This document shows positions 24,800 to 35,227 of a DNA stretch of 64,000 nt, piece by piece; the stretch's first letter is position 1; every line of letters starts with the position of its first letter. Source of the DNA: Cherax quadricarinatus (taxonomy: Eukaryota; Arthropoda; Malacostraca; Decapoda; Parastacidae); assembly GCF_038502225.1 (NCBI RefSeq), contig NC_091303.1, forward strand, positions 26,038,770 through 26,102,769, in the 5' to 3' direction. Under the pieces are notes generated by a model. The model was not told where the DNA came from, did not search any database, and worked only from the letters and a program-made list of their open reading frames with translations. The position numbers and the translations under genes are program-made.

Positions 24800-25319
24800 A
24801 GTGGACATAGGTGAGAAAGGTTAGGTTAGAAAGAGTAAAGTTTTTTCTTGACAGAAGAGTAGAGCATTACAACTAGTGATGAGCTGATTGCTCATCACTG
24901 CTCTGACTGTTGTTGGCTTATCATCACATTAAGTACTGGATGTGCTCTCTCACAACTCTCTTTCTGTGTGTGTGGGGGGGGGGGTTGAAGGCAAATGAGT
25001 GGAGGGGTTAGATGAGGTTGGACTTGGGTGACGGAGGACACGGGTGACAGTGGACGTGGGTAATGGTGAGTATGCATGTAACTGTTTGAAAGTGGGTGAA
25101 GACGAGGCGGCGAGGGAGGGGGGTTGTGCTCACCAACTGTATTTGCAGGGGTCGAGACTCAGCTCCTGGCCCCACCTCTGAGATTTTGATTGGCATCACT
25201 GATTTCAGGCCACCTGGGTCTTATGAGTGGTACCCTTGAACTGGAGGTTACCTCCACCACATTCCACTTTTCAACCACCCTGAGACAAAGTACTTCCTGG
25301 TCCTTTTTATTCAAGCTGT
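24800..25319. other. Unassigned spacer
   Basis: No element signature is recognised. The purine-rich part, 24990-25110, has repeated GGTGA/GGACG motifs but no clear period. Confidence 0.45.
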
Positions 25320-26640
25320 CTACCTACCTGAAGTCTGCCTGGAAGGTATTTCCGGGATCAACGCCCCCGTGACCCGGTCCACGACGAGGCCTCCCAGTGG
25401 ATCAGGGCCTGATCAACCAGGCTGTTACTGCTGGCCGCACGTAGTTCAACGTACAAACCACAGCCCGCCTGATCCGGCAACGACTAAGTAATTTGCCCGG
25501 CTCCCTCTTGAAAGTAGCCAGGTGGTTCCCCGTATGCATCGTGGGAAGCTGTTGAACAGTCTTAGGCCTCGGACACTTACTGTGTTTTCTCTTAGTGTAC
25601 CAATGGCGCCCCTACTTTTCATTGGGGGTATTTTGCACCGCCTGACCAGTCTTTTACTTTCGCAGTATTTTACTTTCCTTCTAGGCTCTGGTGGCCTGGT
25701 GGTTAACGCTCTCGCTTCACACGGTGAGGACCTGGGTTCGATTCCCAGCCAGAGTAGAAACATTGGACGTGTTTCTTTCCACCTGTTGTCTATGTTCCCC
25801 ATCAGTAAAATGGGTACCTGGGTGTTAGTCGACTGGTGTGGGTCGCATCCTGGGACACTGACCTAAGGAGGCCTGGTCACAGACCAGGCCGCGGGGGCGT
25901 TGACCCCCGGAACTCTCTCCAGATAGGATTTTCCAAGTGTAGATTAAGATATATTTCTGGTTAAGTGCTTCCCAGCGTTCCCAGTAGTTAAGGTGTTTGA
26001 CAGAATGTATATGTGCAGAAAAAGTTTTCTGTACATTCACTAGATCTACAACTTACCTGCCTTGAACGGAAATGTTAATGTATAGTAATATTCCAGCCTA
26101 GCGAGAACAAGTGATTTAAAAAGGATCATCATTGGCTTGGCATCTCTTGTTCTGAACGTTCCCATTATCCATCCTGTCATTTTCTTCGCAGTTGTGATCC
26201 TTGAAAGTAAGAGCCTCAGGTCCCTCACATTATTTTTCCCTCCATTGACGCTTCCCCACTCTGATTTCTCCCCATTAGAAACTCTCTGCTGCCTATTTGT
26301 CAACCATGCCTCTATCCAAAAAAATTTCTCCTCCTATTCCATGTGCTTTAATTTTCTAATAGTATGTGGGACCCTGTCAAAAGCCTTACTGAAGTCTATA
26401 CACAATATCATATTCGTTTGATCTACCTCCTCAAATACCTTAGCGTGGCAAAAAGGATCATCATAGTAGTTGGAATTTGTTTTCATTGAATATCATATTG
26501 TTTTCCGTTGCCAACGGGAAAACTAAGATTTTGTATATAGTAATCATATCTCCCCTTGTTCTTCTCGTATCTAAGGTCGTCAGGTTCACTTCCTTCAACC
26601 TCTCATCATACTGCGTTTCTCTCAATTCTGATATTAGTCT
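25320..26640 (-). mobile_element. LINE (CR1/L2-like) antisense, split by a SINE
   Basis: The minus strand carries, from 3' end upwards, the tail with CCAGGCAGACTTCAGGTAGG (25320) and the GGGGGCGTTGATCC core; then a C-terminal region (SRGAIGTLREN, RGLRLFNSFP at 25500-25640); then, beyond the nested SINE, the segment around WERWEALNQKYILIYTWKIL (25940-26010); then MTGWIMGTFRTRDAKP (26130-26190); then a broken palm segment (26330-26440). At 26460-26640 the order is disturbed: an RT-region piece (NNMIFNENKFQLL) adjoins a C-terminal piece (LTTLDTRRTRGDMITIYKIL). I read this as rearranged or two overlapping copies. The element is inactive. Confidence 0.78.
25685..25926 (+). mobile_element. tRNA-derived SINE with LINE-like tail
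   Basis: The head has a polymerase III box A (TGGCCTGGTGG, 25692-25702) and a perfect box B (GGTTCGATTCC, 25735-25745). The loop TTCACAC between them would give anticodon CAC, so the head looks derived from tRNA-Val. The body has ACCTGGGTGTTAGTCGACTG, then GGTGTGGGTCGCATCCTGGG. The tail (about 25868-25926) shares GGCCGCGGGGGCGTTGACCC and CCGGAACTCTCTCCAG with the LINE 3' end at 39045-39085. SINE tails copied from a partner LINE are an established arrangement. It is inserted inside an antisense LINE. Confidence 0.85.
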
Positions 26641-26649
26641 GGTAAGTTT

Positions 26650-26870
26650 AAGTGGTGATGGGAGGTAAGTGTAAGTGAAGGAGGGGGAAGGTGTGAGTGA
26701 GGGAGGGGGAAGGTGTGAGTGAGGGAGGGGGAAGGTGTGAGTGAGGGAGGGGGAAGGTGTGAGTGAGGGAGGGAGAAGGTGTGAGTGAGGGAGGGAGAAG
26801 GTGTGAGTGAGGGAGGGGGAAGGTATGGGTGAGGGAGGAGGCAGGTGTGGGGGTGGACGTAGGTGTGGGT
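26650..26870. repeat. 22-bp minisatellite (GAGGGAGGGGGAAGGTGTGA)
   Basis: The unit GAGGGAGGGGGAAGGTGTGA plus GT repeats every 22 bp, about nine copies. G-runs of four to five bases recur each unit. The right end grades into GGTGTGGG before the next array. Confidence 0.93.
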
Positions 26871-26876
26871 AACTAC

Positions 26877-27712
26877 ATAGTGGGAACACTGGCAGTGTGC
26901 AGCTACCACACACCAGACGAGAGTTACATTGTGGGAACACTGGCAGTGTGCAGCTACCACACACCAGACGAGAGTTACATTGTGGGAACACTGGCAGTGT
27001 GCAGCTACCACACACCAGACGAGAGTTACATTGTGGGAACACTGGCAGTGTGCAGCTACCACACACCAGACGAGAGTTACATTGTGGGAACACTGGCAGT
27101 GTGCAGCTACCACACACCAGACGAGAGTTACATTGTGGGAACACTGGCAGTGTGCAGCTACCACACACCAGACGAGAGTTACATTGTGGGAACACTGGCA
27201 GTGTGCAGCTACCACACACCAGACGAGAGTTATATTGTGGGAACACTGGCAGTGTGCAGCTACCACACACCAGACGAGAGTTACATTGTGGGAACACTGG
27301 CAGTGTGCAGCTACCACACACCAGACGAGAGTTACATTGTGGGAACACTGGCAGTGTGCAGCTACCACACACCAGACGAGAGTTATATTGTGGGAACACT
27401 GGCAGTGTGCAGCTACCACACACCAGACGAGAGTTACATTGTGGGAACACTGGCAGTGTGCAGCTACCACACACCAGACGAGAGTTACATTGTGGGAACA
27501 CTGGCAGTGTGCAGCTACCACACACCAGACGAGAGTTACATTGTGGGAACACTGGCAGTGTGCAGCTACCACACACCAGACGAGAGTTACATTGTGGGAA
27601 CACTGGCAGTGTGCAGCTACCACACACCAGACGAGAGTTACATTGTGGGAACACTGGCAGTGTGCAGCTACCTTCGCACCAGACGAGAGTTACATTGTGG
27701 GAACAAACTCCA
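26877..27712. repeat. 51-bp minisatellite, highly uniform
   Basis: About 16 units of 51 bp carry GTGGGAACACTGGCAGTGTG and CAGCTACCACACACCAGACG. Only scattered changes are seen: TACATAG at the first unit, TATATTG at about 27231 and 27384, and CCTTCGCACC in the last. Because 51 is a multiple of three, a 17-residue repeat is open in three plus-strand frames and on the minus strand. I do not call a gene. Confidence 0.96.
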
Positions 27713-27795
27713 TCACATAGGAAGGGATGCATACATGAAGTAATAAACTTGGTGAATATGAGCTGGGAGACTTCAGATGTTTCTATTTGTAATTT

Positions 27796-27950
27796 CTTTG
27801 CTGCAGGTACAGGCAACATATACATGCTGCAGGTACAGGCAACATATACATGCTGCAGGTACAGGTAACACACATGCTTCAGGTACAGGCAACATATACA
27901 TGCTACAGGTAAAGGCAACATATATGTACATACTGCAGGTATAAGCACAG
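27796..27950. repeat. 26-bp tandem repeat (CTGCAGGTACAGGCAACATA)
   Basis: CTGCAGGTACAGGCAACATA occurs at 27801 and 27827, followed by diverged units up to about 27950. Six units are visible. Confidence 0.88.
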
Positions 27951-28260
27951 GCAGGTCCGTGATGATATTCCACTATAGCTCAGTAACTGTGAACAGAATC
28001 CTTAACCGTATCACCATCGCTCAAGTCTGTCTCCCAGCTCTGGGTTGGTGGTTAGTGAGAAGGGGAGGTAGACGGGGGTATAGGTGGAGGGGAGGGGGAG
28101 GCAGCGTTGTGGGGGAAGGTGGAAGTAAATGCGCCGCAGGTGGGCCAGGATTTTCACCGGTCAAGTTCACTGTCAAGGTTGAGAGGCCGTAGACCTGGTG
28201 CGGTGAACCATGCCTCTACCTCAAGTTATGAATTAACTGGTTCATAATACTGCACTTGCT
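27951..28260. other. Unassigned spacer
   Basis: Includes a G-rich stretch (28050-28130, several GGGG/GGAGG runs). No gene or element is recognised. Confidence 0.45.
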
Positions 28261-28261
28261 G

Positions 28262-29600
28262 CTATTATTACTGTTGTTGTTATTGTTACTGCTGCTATTG
28301 CTACACTTCTAGTGCTACTGTTGCTGTTATTAATGCTGCTGTTACTACACTTCTAGTGCTACTGTTGCTGTTATTACTGCTGCTATTGCTACAATTCTAG
28401 TGCTACTGTTGCTGTTATTAATGCTGCTGTTACTACACTTCTAGTGCTACTGTTGCTGTTATTACTGCTGCTATTGCTACACTTCTAGTGCTACTGTTGC
28501 TGTTATTACTGCTGCTATTGCTACAATTCTAGTGCTACTGTTGCTGTTATTAATGCTGCTGTTACTACACTTCTAGTGCTACTGTTGCTGTTATTACTGC
28601 TGCTATTGCTACAATTCTAGTGCTACTGTTGCTGTTATTAATGCTGCTGTTACTACACTTCTAGTGCTACTGTTGCTGTTATTACCGCTGCTATTGCTAC
28701 ACTTCTAGTGCTACTGTTGCTGTTATTACTGCTGCTACTGCTACACTTCTAGTGCTACTGTTGCTGTTATTACTGCTGCTATTGCTACACTTCTAGTGCT
28801 ACTGTTGCTGTTATTACCGCTGCTATTGCTACACTTCTAGTGCTACTGTTGCTGTTATTACTGCTGCTATTGCTACACTTCTAGTGCTACTGTTGCTGTT
28901 ATTACTGCTGCTATTGCTACAATTCTAGTGCTACTGTTGCTGTTATTAATGCTGCTGTTACTACACTTCTAGTGCTACTGTTGCTGTTATTACTGCTGCT
29001 ATTGCTACACTTCTAGTGCTACTGTTGCTGTTATTAATGCTGCTGTTACTACACTTCTAGTGCTACTGTTGCTGTTATTACTGCTGCTATTGCTACACTT
29101 CTAGTGCTACTGTTGCTGTTATTACTGCTGCTATTGCTACACTTCTAGTGCTACTGTTGCTGTTATTACTGCTGCTATTGCTACAATTCTAGTGCTACTG
29201 TTGCTGTTATTAATGCTGCTGTTACTACACTTCTAGTGCTACTGTTGCTGTTATTACTGCTGCTATTGCTACACTTCTAGTGCTACTGTTGCTGTTATTA
29301 ATGCTGCTGTTACTACACTTCTAGTGCTACTGTTGCTGTTATTACTGCTGCTATTGCTACACTTCTAGTGCTACTGTTGCTGTTATTAATGCTGCTGTTA
29401 CTACACTTCTAGTGCTACTGTTGCTGTTATTACTGCTGCTATTCCTACACTTCTAGTGCTACTGTTGCTGTTATTACTGCTGCTACTGCTACACTTCTAG
29501 TGCTACTGTTGCTGTTATTAATGCTGCTGTTACTACACTTCTAGTGCTACTGTTGCTGTTATTAATGCTGCTGTTACTACACTTCTAGTGTTGCTGTTGC
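28262..29600. repeat. 44-bp minisatellite with two alternating unit types
   Basis: The unit is CTACACTTCTAGTGCTACTG followed by TTGCTGTTATTACTGCTGCT and ATTG. Type 1 ends ATTACTGCTGCTATTG; type 2 ends ATTAATGCTGCTGTTA. A third variant has CTACAATTC. Starts at 28741, 28785, 28873 and 28917 confirm the 44-bp step. The types are interspersed and partly alternate, suggesting dimer-based expansion. Confidence 0.95.
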
Positions 29601-30480
29601 TGTTATTACTGCTGCTATTACTACACTTCTAGTGTTGCTAATATTGCTGCTGGTATTCCTACACTTCTAGTGTTGCTAATATTGCTGCTGGTATTCCTAC
29701 ACTTCTAGTGCTACTATTATTACTACTGCTGCTAATATTACTGCTGGTATTACTAGACTCCTAGTGATACTATTATTACTACTGCTGCTGCTAATATTAC
29801 TGCTGGTATTACTAGACTCCTAGTGCTACTATTATTACTACTGCTGCTGCTAATATTACTGCTGGTATCACTAGATTCCTAGTGCTGCTGCAGCTGTTCC
29901 TACTACACAACTATTACTACTGCTGTCAGTAGTATGGGTCATGTTGTACTGGTATGTTTCAGTTCGTTTGTAACAGCCCAAAGTGTACCCAATATTCGCC
30001 CTTACAGACAAACTGTTAGGCGAATTATTAGCTATTAGGGTATCAGGGTATGAGGGCACTGCCATCACCTCAGCTCAAATCCTGGAGCCGTGGTGTTACA
30101 CTGCACTCTGGATCCACATTACTACTTACAGTATAATTAACAGTAGAACAGGAAGTGGCTATCACTATCCGCCACACTAGGAGAGCCCATCACCCATGCT
30201 CAAGAAGTGCCTGATACTGCTGTTCCTACTACTCCTATTACTATTTCTGCTGCTCCTAGTACATTCCTATTACTACTGCTGCTATTACTACCTCTGATGT
30301 TCCTACTACACCCGTATAGCTATTACTAGTTTTGGTGCTATATCTCCTATTACTTTATTTAGTATTACTCCACTCCTGTTATTACTGCAGCTTATCCTAT
30401 GACACCGCTGCTGCTGTTATTACTACGTTCCTGTTACCACTGCTGTTGCATTTTCTGCTACCGCTACTGCTACTACTATA
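29600..30480. repeat. Diverged relatives of the 44-bp array, with a unique insert
   Basis: From 29600 to 29930 the motif ACTTCTAGTG..TTGCTG continues at shorter, irregular spacing (TTACTGCTGGTATTACTAGA at about 29740-29870). A non-repetitive stretch follows at 29930-30200, then more TACTACTCCTATTACT-type sequence to 30480. This looks like the old edge of the array. Confidence 0.7.
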
Positions 30481-30945
30481 TGAAAGGAGGTGCTTCCAGC
30501 TCCCCCGTCGCAGTAACAAGTGGGCCGTCGTTCAGACACACAAATCCTGAAGTATATCAGGGATTCTACACGCTCTCACGATGTCTGAACGCCATCGTAA
30601 TTTCTCGACTGCACAACGGATTAGGGCTTAGACCAAGACTTACACAGACTGCGCTATGGAGTGAGACTCTTCACTACTAACAATTTGCTTCGAGGAACAA
30701 GATTTTCAAGGACTCTGTCTCTAAACTTTAGTAAACGAGGACAATTTACGTTACAGATATGAGAATTACTTTGGAACAGTGGGAAGGATTTTCAAAGTTA
30801 ACCACATCAGCCAGGCTGTGACAGTTATGTGGGTTTAGTGGTCGCTGACAGGAACAACCTGGATGACCAGGCAATCAGTAGGGGAGCCTCACCTCGGACC
30901 GAGCTGCTACGGTAGAAGAATCCTCAAAACCGGTGACAGGTCCAG
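30481..30945. other. Unassigned interval
   Basis: No gene is recognised. At 30790-30870 the sequence (AACCACATCAGCCAGGCTGTGACAG-like) vaguely recalls the LINE C-terminal region, but too weakly to call. Confidence 0.4.
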
Positions 30946-30969
30946 CATATCAGTGTTGAAATAAACAGA

Positions 30970-31050
30970 AAGGTGCATGCGAGGCTTGAACCAAGGTCCC
31001 GAGGTTACCAGGTCCAGCGCTTTACCACTGAGCTACGAGGTTCTAACAGG
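30970..31050 (-). pseudogene. tRNA-like remnant, probably an old SINE head
   Basis: On the minus strand, TAGCTCAGTGG is a perfect polymerase III box A (about 31028-31038), and GGTTCAAGCC about 40 bases on is a box B-like sequence. Between them, GCGCTGGACCTGGTAACC would place GGT in an anticodon-like position. The anticodon and T stems do not pair well, so this is not a working tRNA. It is more likely a fragment of a tRNA-derived SINE different from the Val-type ones in this window. Confidence 0.4.
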
Positions 31051-31059
31051 AAAGTTTCA

Positions 31060-31510
31060 GAGAAGGCTCTGCTGCTGTGTCTTGTTAATCTCGGGACCAC
31101 AGTTCGAGCCCCCCGTCTACCTTTGTTTATTCATCGACAATCGTTAATTACGACTAAAACTGAGTTCTAATCAGTGTTTGTTGGCACTGATAAAATCACT
31201 TACAAGGTCCTCAATATGCATTAACAAAATGTTACACAGACGAACCATGAAGACGCCAGCGACGAGGGTATTACAGGGAGTGTGTGCCAGACCAGAGTGC
31301 AGTGTCATGACCCAGCCAGGGCATGAAGCTTCACGACAACCATGTACAGAGGTACACTCTGACCTTTTTGGGTTATCCTAGGTTCTCTACACATATCTTT
31401 ATTTACTACAAGTACATGTACATGGTATACAGTCCTAGCTGACAACAATGACATACTACTATATAGAAAGTCCCTTGTTATGCTCCGCATGTCGGGCAAA
31501 TTAGGTCAGT
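31060..31510. other. Unassigned interval
   Basis: Short open frames only; nothing recognised. Confidence 0.4.
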
Positions 31511-31511
31511 T

Positions 31512-31620
31512 TTGTCCCAGGATGCGACCCACACCAGTCGACTAACACCCAGGTACCCATTTTACTGATGGGGAACAGACAACAGGTAGAAAGAAACACG
31601 CCCAATGTTTCTACTCTATA
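31512..31620 (-). mobile_element. SINE fragment (body only), antisense
   Basis: The minus strand repeats the SINE body of 25765-25860: a CCCAT..GTAAAATGGGTACC segment, GTTAGTCGACTGGTGTGGGT, and CGCATCCTGGGACAAA. The tRNA-like head and the tail are missing. Confidence 0.8.
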
Positions 31621-31727
31621 TGCTGCTATGTATGATAATCTATATAACTGTATTTGTGTATACCTGAATAAATTTAGTAATCAGGTAGCTGTACCTTGTC
31701 ACAGATACTCAATACAAGTGTTAACGC

Positions 31728-31815
31728 AGTGTAGCAGCGGCGCAGTGTAGCAGCGGCGCAGTGTAGCAGCGGCGCAGTGTAGCAGCGGCGCATTGTAGCA
31801 GCGGCGCAGTGTTCG
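31728..31815. repeat. 16-bp tandem repeat (GCAGTGTAGCAGCGGC)
   Basis: Five or more exact or near-exact copies of GCAGTGTAGCAGCGGC; one has CATTGTAG. Confidence 0.95.
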
Positions 31816-32090
31816 CATTCCTCGAGTAGCGCAAGTGAGCTTTCTTCTCAGCTTTCTACATCCCTCCCCCCCCTCCTACCGTAAGACCCACTACTCTGAA
31901 GAGCGACAACACGAGTATAACCGTATTGGTCGACAACTCCAGTGGCCGAGGTGGAATAGCACTCTTCTATCTCGTACTTCCTCCCTCCAGCCATCACTTT
32001 TTAAAATACTTTTTGTTCTAAAACTGCTTCGCCGGCGACTTAAAAGTGTAGTTAACAATGTGGAATGAAGTAGATATTGAAGTAATATTT
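31816..32090. other. Unassigned spacer
   Basis: No element or gene recognised. Confidence 0.4.
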
Positions 32091-32092
32091 CT

Positions 32093-32350
32093 GGTGAGAG
32101 GGAGGGGGAGGGGGAGAGGGAGGGGGAGGGGGAGGGGGAGAGGGGAACCGGCTAGATACCACAAGGGGGAGGGGCAGGGATGGGAAAGTGGGGCAGGAAA
32201 GAGATGGGCCGGGGAAGCAGGGCCGGTATGAGATGGGCCGGGGAAGCGAGGTGGGAAATGGATGGGAGAGGGATGTGGTAAAGGGACAGTATGGGAGAGG
32301 GAAGTAGGGAAAGGATAGAATGGGAGAGAGAAGTGGGGAACGGATAGGAC
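32093..32350. repeat. Purine-rich tract with G-run clusters
   Basis: From 32097 to 32150 the plus strand is GAGGGAGGGGGAGGGGGAG-like, with many G3-G5 runs spaced by one or two bases. The stretch to 32350 contains repeated GAGATGGGCCGGGGAAGC and GGGAGAGGGAAGTGGGG-type segments. The first part fits the pattern for an intramolecular G-quadruplex. Confidence 0.8.
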
Positions 32351-32734
32351 TGGAGGGTAACAGTGGACTTCAAGAGACTCACGGAGACGGACACACATAC
32401 ACAGATTTCCAAGGGATAGGAAACAGGGACTAGAGACAGGTTGCCTGAGAGGCGAGGAGAGGCATCTCGCACTAGACGAAAATGCCAGGAATCGGAAACA
32501 TGAGTCAGTCGACAGTAATGTATGTGGCAGCTCACAGAATCGAGTAATGAGTTAAGACATGAGCGTTCACATCACACCGAGCTTATCTCCAAAAACACAC
32601 CAAGTGAATGACATCGATGACATAAAACAAGCAAAAGGAAGAAATTCCTTCAGGAACCAAAAATTAATAATGGTTCAGGATCGTTTCGCCCTACACGATG
32701 TGCGTACACACTTATACCTTTGATGAGTTTCCAG
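32351..32734. other. Unassigned spacer
   Basis: Nothing recognised. Confidence 0.4.
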
Positions 32735-33110
32735 AGTTTTTCAAAAATGGGCCAGGATCGTCTGGTACATGCCTGGTCAAACAGACTGTTGTTGCTGGTG
32801 GCCCGCTGACCTACATATCCATCACAGCCTGGCTGATCTGGCACTTGGTGAAGATACTTGTCCAGTTTACTCTTGAAGACTTCTACACGTGTCCCAGCAG
32901 TGTTTCTGAAATCTTCTGATAAGATGTTGAATAATCTGGGGCCACGAATGTTGATACAGTGTTCCCTTACTGTGCCCACTGTACGCCTGCCTTTCACTGG
33001 GTTTATCTTGCACCTCCTTCCATATCTCTGGCTCCAGTATGTTGTTATAGCAGTGTGTAGATTTGGGACAAGGTCCTCAAGCTCTTTCCAGGTATAAATT
33101 ATCATGTATC
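32735..33110 (-). mobile_element. LINE 3' fragment, antisense (CR1/L2-like)
   Basis: A single minus-strand frame (32650-33105) reads through the LINE C-terminal region: LVPNLHTAITTYWSQRYGRR, then CKINPVKGRRTVGTVREHC, then INIRGPRLFNILSEDFRNT, then KLDKYLHQVPDQPGCDGYVG. This is the best preserved copy of this segment in the window. It lacks both the reverse transcriptase and the 3' tail, so it is a fragment. Confidence 0.83.
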
Positions 33111-33667
33111 TCTCTCCTCCACTTGGTGAAAACTTTTAATTATAGACAATTTTTCGCTCTGGGTAGAATTTTACAAAGCCATCACTTGATGTGGTTCAGA
33201 GGGTCATTAGAATTGTAATGCTCAAGCATTTCTTACAAGACAGCGTATGTGTGAGTGATGGTGAGTGTGTTTCCTTCTTTGGCTCACACAACCTTGATCG
33301 GAAACTGTCCATGTGGTAAAAAAAAAAAAATGTTGAGTACAGAGAGTCATATGGAACACCTTCTCCACCAGGCCTTCCTTCCTGGTCTCTCCTCTCCCCT
33401 TCGTTTCTCCCTTCACCGTCTCCTCTACTTTCCTATATTTTCCCCCTTCTCACCTGCCATATTCGTCCTACTATTGTTCCTTTCCATTTCTCATCTTTTT
33501 CCCGCGATAAATTCCTTTTCCTTTCCTGTTTCTGAGTCTTTCCTTCCCTCCTCTTCCTTAACCTTCGTTAACAAACTTGAACTCATCAACACATGAGACT
33601 CATTAACCGTAGCTCCTTTAATTAACAAACTCAACTACACGTCTTCCTCGGGCTAAATTCTGTGAGC
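33111..33667. other. Unassigned interval
   Basis: Contains an A13 tract at about 33318-33330 and a pyrimidine-rich stretch (33360-33560). No gene is recognised. Confidence 0.4.
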
Positions 33668-33845
33668 ATCAATTTAAACGTCAGATTTTCAGTGGGAATA
33701 TCAAATATAACGCCAGAATTACGCTAACAATGTCACGTTTTATGTGGGAATAGCAACATAAACGTCACGTTTTACGTGGGAATAACAGCAAAAACGTTAG
33801 ATATTCCGTGAGAATACCATCAAAAAGTTTACCGTGAGAATGAGA
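33668..33845. repeat. Degenerate ~32-bp tandem repeat (GTCACGTTTTATGTGGGAAT)
   Basis: Five imperfect units. The clearest pair, GTCACGTTTTATGTGGGAAT and GTCACGTTTTACGTGGGAAT, lie 32 bp apart. Confidence 0.75.
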
Positions 33846-34016
33846 TCCAAAATCGCCACCGACGACGATTCTTCTGTAGCTACGCTTTCAGATTCTGTAA
33901 ACCTTTAATCGAGGTATAAATTCAGGAACATCACCAGATTCCCTTACTAATCCAAAATACATCACGGCACTTACACAGCGATTTGTGACGAAAATGAGAT
34001 TTAAGCCCAATTTTAA

Positions 34017-35165
34017 ACAGGTGCATAAGTCAACAAAAACACAGGTGCATAAGTCAACAAAAACACAGGTGCACAAGTCAACAAAAACACATGTGCATAA
34101 GTCAACAAAAACACAGGTGCATAAGTCAACAAAAACACAGGTGCATAAGTCAACAAAAACACAGGTGCATAAGTCAACAAAAACACAGGTGCATAAGTCA
34201 ACAAAAACACAGGTGCATAAGTCAACAAAAACACAGGTGCACAAGTCAACAAAAACACATGTGCATAAGTCAACAAAAACACAGGTGCATAAGTCAACAA
34301 AAACACAGGTGCATAAGTCAACAAAAACACAGGTGCATAAGTCAACAAAAACACAGGTGCATAAGTCAACAAAAACACATGTGCATAAGTCAACAAAAAC
34401 ACAGGTGCATAAGTCAACAAAAACACAGGTGCATAAGTCAACAAAAACACAGGTGCATAAGTCAACAAAAACACAGGTGCATAAGTCAACAAAAACACAG
34501 GTGCATAAGTCAACAAAAACACAGGTGCGTAAGTCAACAAAAACACATGTGCACATGTGCATAAGTCAACAAAAACACAGGTGCATAAGTCAACAAAAAC
34601 ACATGTGCATAAGTCAACAAAAACACAGGTGCATAAGTCAACAAAAACACAGGTGCATAAGTCAACAAAAACACAGGTGCATAAGTCAACAAAAACACAT
34701 GTGCATAAGTCAACAAAAACACAGGTGCATAAGTCAACAAAAACACAGGTGCATAAGTCAACAAAAACACAGGTGCATAAGTCAACAAAAACACAGGTGC
34801 ATAAGTCAACAAAAACACAGGTGCATAAGTCAACAAAAACACAGGTGCATAAGTCAACAAAAACACAGGTGCATAAGTCAACAAAAACACATGTGCATAA
34901 GTCAACAAAAACACAGGTGCATAAGTCAACAAAAACACAGGTGCATAAGTCAACAAAAACACAGGTGCATAAGTCAACAAAAACACAGGTGCATAAGTCA
35001 ACAAAAACACATGTGCACAAGTCAACAAAAACACATGTGCATAAGTCAACAAAAACACAGGTGCGTAAGTCAACAAAAACACATGTGCACATGTGCATAA
35101 GTCAACAAAAACACAGGTGCATAAGTCAACAAAAACACAGGTGCATAAACCAACACAGACACAGG
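34017..35165. repeat. 24-bp minisatellite (GTGCATAAGTCAACAAAAAC)
   Basis: The unit is GTGCATAAGTCAACAAAAAC followed by ACAG or ACAT, with a 24-bp period. A marker group (GTGCGTAAGTC, then ACATGTGCACATGTGCATAA with an extra 8 bp) occurs at 34525 and again at 35061, 536 bp apart. A block of about 22 units was therefore duplicated. Long frames of 8-residue repeats on both strands are artefacts. Confidence 0.97.
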
Positions 35166-35227
35166 TGTTACTTTATTTTATATACACTTGTATTAAGCTG
35201 CTGTAGATGCTACTGAGGCTGTAATGG

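Noticed and set aside
26877..27712. CRISPR-like array
   Set aside because: Units are directly adjacent and identical over their whole length, with no spacers between repeats. The setting is eukaryotic. The same holds for all other arrays here.
26461..27948. 495-codon minus-strand frame with a unique C-terminus
   Set aside because: It fuses two satellites (51-bp and 22-bp units) with an antisense LINE scrap at its end. The unique part is LINE-derived and not a host domain.
31085..31125. Second tRNA-like box B (CAGTTCGAGCCCC)
   Set aside because: No box A at the right distance on that strand and no stem pairing.
33888..35100. Repeat proteins from the 24-bp array at 34 kb
   Set aside because: Eight-residue cycles open on both strands; satellite by-products.
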